From NCBI GenBank assembly GCA_947627335.1, contig CANQVQ010000092.1, positions 1 to 6,322 on the forward strand: a stretch of 6,322 bases of DNA. The letters are read 5' to 3'. Origin of the DNA: an uncultured Clostridia bacterium (lineage in GTDB: Bacteria; Bacillota; Clostridia; Oscillospirales; CAG-382). The notes under the pieces are model-generated. The model was not told the origin of the DNA and ran no database searches. It worked only from the letters and a program-made list of their open reading frames with translations. This document shows positions 1-4,896 of the stretch, in pieces. The position numbers and the translations under genes were made by a program. Position 1 is the stretch's first letter, and each line of letters starts with the position of its first letter.

Positions 1-596
1 ACGTTGCAGCCACGCGCATTGAGCGAGCGGACGATGTTGAGCTTGATCCCGCAATCGACGGCGACGACGTTGTAGCGGTGGTCGGGCGTGCGGGAGAACC
101 ACCGCTTGCGGCAGCTCACGCGGCTGACCGCGTCGCGTCGCACCGGCGCTTCGGCGATCCGGCGCAGCCCCTCCTCGACCGACGTTTCCGCGTTCGTCAG
201 CAGCACCCGACGGCTCCCGAGGTCGCGAATGGAGCGGGTGAGCCTGCGGGTGTCCACCCCCTGCACGCCCGGCACGTCGTACTCCTCGAGGATCTCCGAC
301 AGCGTCTTGATGCAGCGGAAGTTGGACGGCAGGTCGTTGTATTCGCCGACGATCAGTCCGCCGATGGTCGGAGTCCGCGTCTCGAAATCCTCCTCGGTGA
401 TGCCGTAATTGCCGATAAGCGGGTAGGTCATGACGACCGCCTGGTCGGTGTAGGACGGGTCGGACACGATCTCCTGGTAGCCCACCATGGAGGTGTTGAA
501 CACGATCTCGCAGACCCGTTCGACGTCCGCGCCGAACCCGTACCCGAAGTAGACGCTCCCGTCCTCGAGGATAATCTTGCGGTCAAAGGGTTTCAT
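1..596 (-). CDS. carA: Carbamoyl-phosphate synthase small subunit (partial, N-terminal 198 residues)
   Basis: CarA is the glutaminase subunit that releases ammonia from glutamine for carbamoyl phosphate synthesis, the entry to pyrimidine and arginine synthesis; it works in the cytoplasm with CarB. The visible part covers the family's N-terminal domain: a short strand with LEDG (residues 10-13), VFNTSMVGYQEIVSDPSY (32-49), MTYPLIGNYG (56-65), the SNFR segment (91-94) and GVDTRRLTRSIR (113-124). The beginning of the class I glutamine amidotransferase domain follows at VVAVDCGIKLNI (177-188). The gene leaves the window before the catalytic Cys/His/Glu. After the SIRDLG segment (122-127) the usual small-residue stretch is replaced by SRRVLL, a mild departure. 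The ATG at 596 overlaps the end of pyrC by 14 nt and has an AAGGAAGG ribosome binding site 6 nt upstream (603-610) inside pyrC, so translational coupling with pyrC is likely. carB is expected off the left edge. Confidence 0.96.
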   Translation of the reverse strand, partial: MKPFDRKIILEDGSVYFGYGFGADVERVCEIVFNTSMVGYQEIVSDPSYTDQAVVMTYPLIGNYGITEEDFETRTPTIGGLIVGEYNDLPSNFRCIKTLSEILEEYDVPGVQGVDTRRLTRSIRDLGSRRVLLTNAETSVEEGLRRIAEAPVRRDAVSRVSCRKRWFSRTPDHRYNVVAVDCGIKLNIVRSLNARGCN

Positions 597-1812
597 AGGG
601 AACCTTCCTTTCTTCTGTGAACAGCCGTCCGTTGACGGCGGTCGCGAGCCAGCGCCCGTAGACGGTCCGCCCGTCGAACGGCGTGCTTTTCCCGCGTGAA
701 ACGAACCGCTCGGCGGAGATCGTGAACGGCGTTTCGACCTCGAACAGCGTCCAGCCGGGGTCGGACGGGATGCCGAACCGCCTGCGAGGGTTGTCCGACA
801 GCAGCTTCGCCAGCTCCCCGACGGACAGCGTGCCCGTGCGGACCAGCCCCGTATACAGCACCGGGAACGCGACCTCCAGCCCGCTCACCCCCATCGGGCT
901 GCCCTTCAGCCCGCGAGCCTTCTCCTCCGGCGTGTGCGGTGCGTGGTCGGTGGCGATCATGTCGATCGTGCCGTCCCGCAGTCCCGCGAGCAGCGCCTGA
1001 CGGTCCGCCTCGGTGCGGAGCGGTGGGTTCATCTTGAACCGCCCGTCCTCCTGTAAGTCGTCCTCGGTCAGCAGCAGGTAGTGCGGTGCGGTCTCGCAGG
1101 TCACGTCCAGCCCCTCCGCTTTCGCTTTGCGGATCAATTCCACGCTCTCCTTCGCCGAGACGTGGCAGACGTGGTAGCTTGCGCCCGTTTCGCGCACCAG
1201 CCGCAGGTCGCGCCCGATCTGGCGGTACTCGCTCTCCGACGGGATCCCGGGGTGTCCGTGTTCCCTCGCGTAGCGCCCGTCGTGGAGATACCCGCCATGC
1301 AGCAAAGTCTCGTCCTCGCAGTGTGCCGCGATCAGCCTGCCGAGCTTCTTCGCTTCCCGCATCGCGTCCCGCATCAGGTCGCCGTTCTGCACGCCCCGCC
1401 CGTCGTCCGAAAAGGCGCAGACGGATTCCACCATGCCCGCGAGGTCGGCGAGTTCGCCGCCCTTTTCGCCCTTCGTGATCGCACCGTAGGGGTAGACCGG
1501 GACGGTCGCCGTTTCGCGGATCCGCGCCAGCTCGACTTCGAGCGTTTCCGGTCCGTCCGGCACCGGGTCCAGGTTCGGCATCGCGCACACCGCCGTGTAG
1601 CCGCCGCGGCACGCCGCCATGCTCCCAGTGGCGATCGTCTCTTTATAAGAATACCCCGGCTCGCGAAAATGCACGTGCACGTCGCAGAAGCCGGGGAGAA
1701 CGAGATACGGTCCGAGGGAAACCGGTTCGCGGTCGCCCAACCGTTCAAATGCACGCACCGCCTCCGCACAGCGGGGGTCGGGCAACAAAAAACGAAGGTC
1801 GCTCCGTTTCAT
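583..1812 (-). CDS. pyrC: Dihydroorotase, class I (PyrC)
   Basis: This enzyme reversibly cyclises N-carbamoyl-L-aspartate to dihydroorotate, the third step of de novo pyrimidine synthesis, in the cytoplasm. The 409-residue protein carries the amidohydrolase metal and catalytic signature in order: HVHFREPG with HxH at residues 46/48, MPN at 78-80, FSDDG with metal-ligand Asp136 (class I enzymes use Asp here rather than a carboxylated Lys), AHCED with His164, CHVSAKE with His217, ETAPHYL (240-246), MNPPLR (261-266) and ATDHAPHT with catalytic Asp289. All expected active-site residues are present, so it should be active rather than a non-catalytic PyrC-like partner. Only 45 residues precede HxH, shorter than the usual class I N-terminal strand region. 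The ATG at 1812 is the only start codon near an AAGGAGG site (1825-1831), though the 12-nt spacing is long. It is first in the transcript, with its own promoter, and is followed by overlapping carA. Confidence 0.96.
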   Translation of the reverse strand: MKRSDLRFLLPDPRCAEAVRAFERLGDREPVSLGPYLVLPGFCDVHVHFREPGYSYKETIATGSMAACRGGYTAVCAMPNLDPVPDGPETLEVELARIRETATVPVYPYGAITKGEKGGELADLAGMVESVCAFSDDGRGVQNGDLMRDAMREAKKLGRLIAAHCEDETLLHGGYLHDGRYAREHGHPGIPSESEYRQIGRDLRLVRETGASYHVCHVSAKESVELIRKAKAEGLDVTCETAPHYLLLTEDDLQEDGRFKMNPPLRTEADRQALLAGLRDGTIDMIATDHAPHTPEEKARGLKGSPMGVSGLEVAFPVLYTGLVRTGTLSVGELAKLLSDNPRRRFGIPSDPGWTLFEVETPFTISAERFVSRGKSTPFDGRTVYGRWLATAVNGRLFTEERKVPYETL

Positions 1813-1859
1813 GCCGGCGAGGCGCCTCCTTCCCGTTTTGTCGTTTTCCGGTTTTTTCT

Positions 1860-1888
1860 ATTGTAGCACTCCGCGCCGGAATTGTCAA
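1860..1888 (-). promoter_or_regulatory. SigA-type promoter of pyrC-carA
   Basis: On the minus strand a perfect -35 box TTGACA (1883-1888) is separated by exactly 17 nt from a -10 box TACAAT (1860-1865). Transcription should start near 1853, giving a leader of only about 40 nt before the pyrC ATG. That is too short for a PyrR-type terminator/antiterminator, and I see none. Confidence 0.9.
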
Positions 1889-1943
1889 GGGGTTGCGTGG
1901 ATTTTTTTCGCGAGGGTTTTTTGAGGGGGGTACGAGGGGTACG

Positions 1944-1995
1944 GTGGGGGTTGTGCTGTTCGCAAAAAATCTTTGATTTTTGCGAACGACCCCAC
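1944..1995. repeat. Inverted repeat, long imperfect hairpin
   Basis: The arms GTTCGCAAAAA (1958-1968) and TTTTTGCGAAC (1977-1987) are perfect complements. The stem continues past a one-base bulge (A1969) with TC/GA to a TTT loop. An outer pair, GTGGGG (1944-1949) with CCCCAC (1990-1995), can extend it. No T tract follows on either strand, so it is not a normal terminator. Confidence 0.8.
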
Positions 1996-2007
1996 ACCCC
2001 CGCAGCG

Positions 2008-2030
2008 CGAAATCGACCCTGTCGATTTCG
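2008..2030. repeat. Perfect 10-bp inverted repeat
   Basis: CGAAATCGAC (2008-2017) pairs completely with GTCGATTTCG (2021-2030) across a CCT loop. No T tract follows. It lies just after the previous hairpin. Confidence 0.85.
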
Positions 2031-2176
2031 GGGTCTGTATAGAAAAAACCTCCCTGCCTCGGGGTTCGCGTTCGGTCGTTCGATATTTGTTTGGTTTTTT
2101 ATCGACCCGTCTCGGGGGTTTCGTTTGGCGCTTACTCGGTTTTTGCCTTCGCGACCCGCAGTTCACCGGCTCCCAA

Positions 2177-2198
2177 GGCTTGCCGCAAGCGGCAAGCC
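2177..2198. repeat. Near-complete 22-nt palindrome
   Basis: GGCTTGCCGC (2177-2186) and GCGGCAAGCC (2189-2198) are perfect complements separated by two A residues. It would fold as a 9-bp GC-rich stem with a CAAG tetraloop, or serve as a two-fold symmetric protein site. Confidence 0.85.
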
Positions 2199-2255
2199 GA
2201 CCCGCACCCAATCTTCGTGTGGGATCATATACATTGAAAATCACAAGCGAAAATC

Positions 2256-2310
2256 TGCGGGAACGCCGTTTTCTGATGCGCACCCAAACTCTGCGAAAAC
2301 CTTTCCCGCA
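2256..2310. repeat. 8-bp inverted repeat with wide loop
   Basis: TGCGGGAA (2256-2263) is complementary to TTCCCGCA (2303-2310). The loop is 39 nt, so this pairing is weaker evidence than its neighbours. The TCTGCG word in and near this element recurs in the next hairpin. Confidence 0.5.
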
Positions 2311-2319
2311 CAGAATGAC

Positions 2320-2352
2320 GCCAAATCTGCGGACATGCGCCGCAGATTTGGC
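2320..2352. repeat. Perfect 13-bp inverted repeat
   Basis: GCCAAATCTGCGG (2320-2332) pairs without mismatch with CCGCAGATTTGGC (2340-2352) across a 7-nt loop. It is the longest uninterrupted stem in the block. There is no T tract on either side. Confidence 0.88.
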
Positions 2353-2361
2353 ACCTTAAGA

Positions 2362-2411
2362 GAAAACCGGCGAAGGCGGCGTCAGCATTGGCGCAAGCCG
2401 AGCCGGTTTTC
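2362..2411. repeat. 10-bp inverted repeat with 30-nt loop
   Basis: GAAAACCGGC (2362-2371) is perfectly complementary to GCCGGTTTTC (2402-2411). It begins 10 nt after the preceding 13-bp hairpin. Confidence 0.75.
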
Positions 2412-2426
2412 GACGAGGGGGGAGCC

Positions 2427-2493
2427 TTCGAGGGGGGAACACAGAGCTAGATGGTGCGTAGCACCGGCGACGCGATTGCGGTCCCCCCTCGAA
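2427..2493. repeat. 12-bp inverted repeat enclosing a small hairpin
   Basis: TTCGAGGGGGGA (2427-2438) is perfectly complementary to TCCCCCCTCGAA (2482-2493). Inside the loop GGTGC (2453-2457) and GCACC (2461-2465) form a second hairpin with a GTA loop. The word CGAGGGGGGA also occurs directly repeated at 2414-2423. The right arm touches the T-rich tail of the surface-protein terminator. Confidence 0.8.
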
Positions 2494-2528
2494 AAATGAA
2501 AAGCACGGGGGAGAAAACTCCCCCGTGC
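2491..2528 (-). terminator. Rho-independent terminator of the surface-protein gene
   Basis: On the minus strand an 11-bp perfect stem GCACGGGGGAG / CTCCCCCGTGC (2503-2513 with 2518-2528) with a TTTT loop is followed by TTTTCATTTTT (2492-2502). It lies 27 nt after the stop codon of the gene ending at 2556. Confidence 0.92.
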
Positions 2529-2555
2529 CGAAGGGTATTTCAGAATCGAATCAGA

Positions 2556-3533
2556 TCACTTGCGAACCTTGACCGCGATCGCAACGCCCGCGATCGAGAC
2601 GACCGCGATCACCGCGAAGCAAAGCAGTCCGGCGTCGCCCGAAGCGGGTTTGCTGCTCTCGGCAACGCTGGCGGTGCTGCTGGCGGCACTGCTGGCAGTG
2701 CTGCTCGCCGTGCTGCTGGCGGCGTTGCTCGCCGTGCTGCTGGTAGCGGCGCTTTCGGTCGCGCTGCTGGCAGCGGCGCTGCTTTCCGTCGTGCTGCTGG
2801 TAGCGGCGCTTTCGGTCGTGCTGCTGGTGGCGGTGCTTTCGGCGGCACTGCTGTCCGCTTCGCTGCTTTCGGGTTCGTCGCCGGCATTCCCGGATTCGAC
2901 GCCCATCGCCTCGAACTCGGTGACGAAGATCCAGCCGTTACGAACGACACGGACTTCGATATACTGCGCCTCGACCGGCGTATCCAACTTCTGGCTCACA
3001 GCCACAGCCGTAGCTTCTTTGTCGTCCTTCGCAGCGATCGCGTCGCCGAGGGACTTCGCATCGTTGCCGTCCATATCGGCGACCGTGAAGTACTGAACGG
3101 TCATGTTCGTCGCGCCGATGCCGGCGCCGAGCTTGGAGGAACCGACCCACAGTTTCAGTTCGGAAAGCGAATAGGTCTTGCCGAGGTCGATCCGCAGCCA
3201 GGCGTACCCGAGTTCCTTATATTCGGGGCTGCCGCCTTCGGTGATGCCGCTGAAGCCCATGAAGACCTTATCGTAGTACAGTTCGCCCGTGGTATCCGGG
3301 GAAACGTCGGTCTTGCCGTCGGTCAGCGTGACGCCGCCTTCGTCCGGGTAGTTGGGAGTGCCTTCATCGGACCAAACGTATTTGCCGTCATCCGTCTTGA
3401 CCTGGCAGAACAGCGGAGTGGTCTTGTAGGACTTTCCGGCGGCGACGTTGGTCGGCTCCGCAGCGGAAGTCAGCAGAGCGCCGACCGCGAAAAGCATGGT
3501 GCACGCAAGAAGAAGTGCTGCAATTCTTTTCAT
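2556..3533 (-). CDS. Secreted, membrane-anchored protein with F5/8 type C (discoidin-like) domain
   Basis: A 325-residue protein whose exact role is unknown. Residues 1-25 form a signal peptide (MKR, hydrophobic core, cleavage near SAA/E). Residues 27-213 look like a discoidin/F5-8 type C galactose-binding-like fold: NVAAGKSY near the start, AWLRIDLGKTYSLSELKLWVG (111-131), and the closing strands AQYIEVRVVRNGWIFVTEFEAMG (189-211). Such domains usually bind glycans or other surface ligands. Residues 216-294 are an Asp/Glu- then Ser/Ala/Thr-rich stalk. Residues 303-321 form a membrane helix followed by KVRK. KPASGDAG (295-302) before the helix resembles a degenerate PxTGD sorting signal, but Ser replaces the Thr, so sortase anchoring is uncertain. 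The ATG at 3533 has AAAGGGA (3541-3547) 7 nt upstream. The gene stands alone with its own promoter and terminator. No catalytic domain is present; a ligand-binding role is inference. Confidence 0.9.
   Translation of the reverse strand: MKRIAALLLACTMLFAVGALLTSAAEPTNVAAGKSYKTTPLFCQVKTDDGKYVWSDEGTPNYPDEGGVTLTDGKTDVSPDTTGELYYDKVFMGFSGITEGGSPEYKELGYAWLRIDLGKTYSLSELKLWVGSSKLGAGIGATNMTVQYFTVADMDGNDAKSLGDAIAAKDDKEATAVAVSQKLDTPVEAQYIEVRVVRNGWIFVTEFEAMGVESGNAGDEPESSEADSSAAESTATSSTTESAATSSTTESSAAASSATESAATSSTASNAASSTASSTASSAASSTASVAESSKPASGDAGLLCFAVIAVVSIAGVAIAVKVRK
2652..2870 (-). repeat. Low-complexity Ser/Ala/Thr repeat inside the surface-protein gene
   Basis: This stretch encodes residues 222-294 of the surface protein, built from units such as SSTTESAAT and SSTAS. 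At the DNA level a 28-nt block is repeated identically at 2734-2761 and 2791-2818, one 57-nt (19-codon) period apart. Such repeats tend to change length by slippage or recombination, so stalk length may vary between strains. Confidence 0.85.
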
Positions 3534-3569
3534 GATAGAATCCCTTTCAGTTTATATTTTTCTGTTCAC

Positions 3570-3598
3570 AGTATACCACAGGTCATGCGCCTTGTCAA
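3570..3598 (-). promoter_or_regulatory. SigA-type promoter of the surface-protein gene
   Basis: Minus-strand TTGACA (3593-3598), a 17-nt spacer and TATACT (3570-3575, one mismatch from TATAAT). The predicted start near 3563 leaves a leader of about 30 nt before the ATG. This suggests strong vegetative expression. Confidence 0.9.
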
Positions 3599-3713
3599 TA
3601 GGTTTTCTTCATTTTTGTGACGAAAATTTGTACGAAATTTTTCCCTTTTGCGTTTGCCCGAAAATGCGAAGCGTTTACAGATTTACATATCCCCCCGAGA
3701 GAAGCGTAAGCGC

Positions 3714-3753
3714 AAAAAAAAGAGCATTTTCACCCTGCTGGAGTGAAAACGCC
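3714..3753 (-). terminator. Terminator after the zinc-ribbon gene, possibly bidirectional
   Basis: Arms at 3722-3733 and 3742-3753, with two mismatches and an 8-nt loop, pair around a continuous TTTTCAC/GTGAAAA core. On the minus strand the hairpin is followed by eight T residues (3714-3721), 46 nt after the stop at 3799. On the plus strand six T residues also follow (3755-3760), so it could stop transcription both ways. Confidence 0.82.
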
Positions 3754-3798
3754 CTTTTTTCCCCGAGAAAATAACCTGCTTTTATGAATGCGGATTAT

Positions 3799-4071
3799 TT
3801 ATGCTCTCTTCGCCGCGAAGCACTCGCTGCAAAGGACCGGTCTGTCCGTCGTCGGCTGGAAAGGAACGCGAGCGACTTTCCCGCACTGCGCACAAACCGT
3901 CTCAAACATTTCTCTGGGCGCTTTGGCAGCGTTTTTCTTTGCATCTCTGCAAGCTTTGCAGCGCTGAGGCTCGTTTTGGAAGCCTTTTTCCGCATAGAAT
4001 TCCTGCTCACCGGCGGTGAACACGAACTCGTTGCCGCAGTCTTTGCAAACCAAAGTCTTGTCTTGGTACAT
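3799..4071 (-). CDS. Small double zinc-ribbon protein
   Basis: A 90-residue protein, predicted cytoplasmic, with two CxxC...CxxC knuckle pairs: C9/C12 with C38/C41, and C60/C63 with C81/C84. The first half (MYQDKTLVCKDCG, then FTAGEQEFYAEKGFQNEPQRCKACR) matches the conserved 'probable zinc-ribbon' family common in Clostridia; the second has the CGKVARVPFQPTTDRPVLCSEC pattern (63-84) seen fused to it. Both pairs should each bind one zinc. The molecular role is not known; nucleic-acid or protein binding is only a guess. The start at 4071 is chosen because AAGGAG (4079-4084) lies 7 nt upstream and family members begin MYxDKTLVC. A longer reading from a TTG at 4128 is ruled out because that TTG lies within the promoter's -35 box. 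It is flanked by its own promoter and terminator, so it is probably monocistronic. Confidence 0.92.
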   Translation of the reverse strand: MYQDKTLVCKDCGNEFVFTAGEQEFYAEKGFQNEPQRCKACRDAKKNAAKAPREMFETVCAQCGKVARVPFQPTTDRPVLCSECFAAKRA

Positions 4072-4078
4072 TTGCCTA

Positions 4079-4084
4079 CTCCTT
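4079..4084 (-). promoter_or_regulatory. Ribosome binding site deciding the zinc-ribbon start
   Basis: AAGGAG on the minus strand, 7 nt before the ATG at 4071. It supports the 90-residue form over a 109-residue form beginning at TTG 4128. Confidence 0.9.
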
Positions 4085-4099
4085 GTTTCGATTTTTTCT

Positions 4100-4128
4100 A
4101 TAATATCCCGCGTCCGCTTTCGCGCCAA
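4100..4128 (-). promoter_or_regulatory. Probable promoter of the zinc-ribbon gene
   Basis: Minus-strand TTGGCG (4123-4128, four of six matches to TTGACA), 17-nt spacer, TATTAT (4100-4105, five of six matches). The expected start near 4093 leaves a leader of about 20 nt carrying the ribosome binding site. Weaker than the other promoters in the window. Confidence 0.68.
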
Positions 4129-4167
4129 CGCGGTCTATTACCGCTTTTGAGAAATGCCCGCAACGGT

Positions 4168-4758
4168 TCACGCAAGCAGCGTCCGCAGCTTCCGACGCGA
4201 CCGGCAGACGGCGTTCTCCACCGCCTTTTCCGGCCTGCCGAGCGCCTTCGCCACTTCCGAGCAGCTTTGCCCGGCTAAGTACCGCTCAAACACCGCACGT
4301 TCAAATGCGGAAAGCCCGGAAAGCGCCCGCGCATACAGCAGCGAACTGCTTTCGCGGTCGATCACTTCGCTTTCCGGCGAGGACACGACGACTTCCGGCG
4401 TCTCTTCGAGCGGGACCGACGGCGCGCTTTGCCGCCGATACTTCCGCACCGCGCTGACCACGCTGTTCCCCACGCACGCCGACGCATACGTCGAAAACGA
4501 GGACGACACCCCGTCGTACGTCCGCACCGCCTTCAGAAGCCCGATCAGCCCTTCCTGGAACAGGTCCTCCGGGTCCGCGTCCGCCCCCGTCAGCTTCGCC
4601 AGCGAACGGGAGACGTGCCAGTACACCAAACGACGGTAGGACGCGGCAAGCGCGGCAAAAGCATCATCATCGCCGGCACGCGCACGGGAAACGAGCGCCG
4701 CTTCCGCGGCGTCCTGACGCGAACACCCCGCCCGGGGCGCTTCCGAAAACGACCTCAA
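4168..4758 (-). CDS. Sigma-70 family RNA polymerase sigma factor, SigH-like
   Basis: A 196-residue alternative sigma factor that would direct RNA polymerase to its own promoter class. Region 2 spans about residues 33-110, with the core-binding segment DPEDLFQEGLIGLLKAVRTYD (62-82) and FSTYASACVGNSVVSAVRKYRR (88-109) for -10 recognition. A short acidic linker (118-136) leads to region 4 at about 147-196: LSAFERAVFERYLAGQSCSEVAKALG (149-174) and a helix-turn-helix ending EKAVENAVCRSRRKLRTLL. The domain order and the KAVENAVCRSRRKL end resemble SigH, which controls entry to sporulation or competence in Bacilli and Clostridia, but orthology is not shown. There is no region 3. The only in-frame start before region 2 is TTG at 4758, because an in-frame stop lies at 4780-4782. 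GGTGAT (4765-4770), complementary to the 16S rRNA 3' end, lies 6 nt upstream. No anti-sigma gene is adjacent. Confidence 0.9.
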   Translation of the reverse strand: MRSFSEAPRAGCSRQDAAEAALVSRARAGDDDAFAALAASYRRLVYWHVSRSLAKLTGADADPEDLFQEGLIGLLKAVRTYDGVSSSFSTYASACVGNSVVSAVRKYRRQSAPSVPLEETPEVVVSSPESEVIDRESSSLLYARALSGLSAFERAVFERYLAGQSCSEVAKALGRPEKAVENAVCRSRRKLRTLLA

Positions 4759-4783
4759 ACGGGCATCACCGACCTGCCTTCAT
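4755..4783 (-). other. Two overlapping mini-reading frames ahead of the sigma factor
   Basis: ATG at 4783 opens MKAGR and stops at TGA 4766-4768. That stop shares one base with the ATG at 4766 (TGATG), which opens MPV and stops at TGA 4755-4757. This second stop overlaps the sigma-factor TTG at 4756-4758. AGGCAGG (4773-4779) sits 6 nt before the middle ATG, better placed than for the TTG. The arrangement could couple translation, or reflect a one-base error in the sequence. Confidence 0.45.
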
Positions 4784-4809
4784 ATTCTTAAGTGGGGATT
4801 ATAGTAAGT

Positions 4810-4837
4810 ATTATACTCAACTTTTCATCTTTGTCAA
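4810..4837 (-). promoter_or_regulatory. SigA-type promoter of the sigma-factor gene
   Basis: Minus-strand TTGACA (4832-4837), 16-nt spacer, TATAAT (4810-4815): both boxes are perfect. A second TATAAT (4798-4803) has no matching -35 box. The leader is about 45 nt. The vegetative-type promoter argues that the factor is not solely autoregulated. Confidence 0.88.
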
Positions 4838-4896
4838 CAGTTTTCTGAAAAAATTTATCATTTTTGTCGAAATCACCAAAGACGAGCTGCGGAATC

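Larger units (their letters stand above)
1889..2490. other. Palindrome-rich non-coding block
   Basis: About 600 nt between the surface-protein terminator and the pyrC promoter with no credible gene: open frames are present on both strands but their translations are Arg/Pro-rich, resemble no family and lack ribosome binding sites. Instead the stretch holds at least seven inverted repeats laid side by side (1944-1995, 2008-2030, 2177-2198, 2256-2310, 2320-2352, 2362-2411, 2427-2493; the last extends to 2493) and runs of G at both ends. It could be a cluster of intergenic repeat units, a remnant of a non-autonomous mobile element, or a structured RNA; the sequence alone does not decide. Confidence 0.7.

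Noticed and set aside
1081..1866. A 261-codon plus-strand open frame opposite pyrC
   Set aside because: Antisense to the conserved dihydroorotase active-site region; no independent signals.
1809..1997. A 62-codon minus-strand frame whose stop overlaps the pyrC ATG
   Set aside because: The pyrC promoter (1860-1888) lies inside it, so the transcript would not contain its start; the peptide is Lys/Arg-rich and unrecognised.
1958..2030. The hairpins here as transcription terminators
   Set aside because: Stems are strong but neither strand has a T tract after them, and no gene ends just upstream on either strand.
2177..2352. A CRISPR array
   Set aside because: The palindromes differ from each other in sequence and spacing; there are no identical direct repeats with uniform spacers and no cas genes.
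1882..2499. A 205-codon plus-strand frame (and shorter frames on both strands) in the palindromic block
   Set aside because: Translations are Arg/Pro/Ser-rich without any motif, the frame crosses seven inverted repeats, and no ribosome binding site precedes it.
2451..3620. A 389-codon plus-strand open frame opposite the surface protein
   Set aside because: It is the complement of the repetitive stalk and discoidin-like domain, with Gly/Ala/Arg-rich translation, and runs through the terminator and promoter of the real gene.
4130..4144. GCGGT/ACCGC hairpin as terminator of the sigma-factor gene
   Set aside because: Only 5 bp, with no T tract on the minus strand; it lies just beyond the zinc-ribbon -35 box and is more likely incidental.
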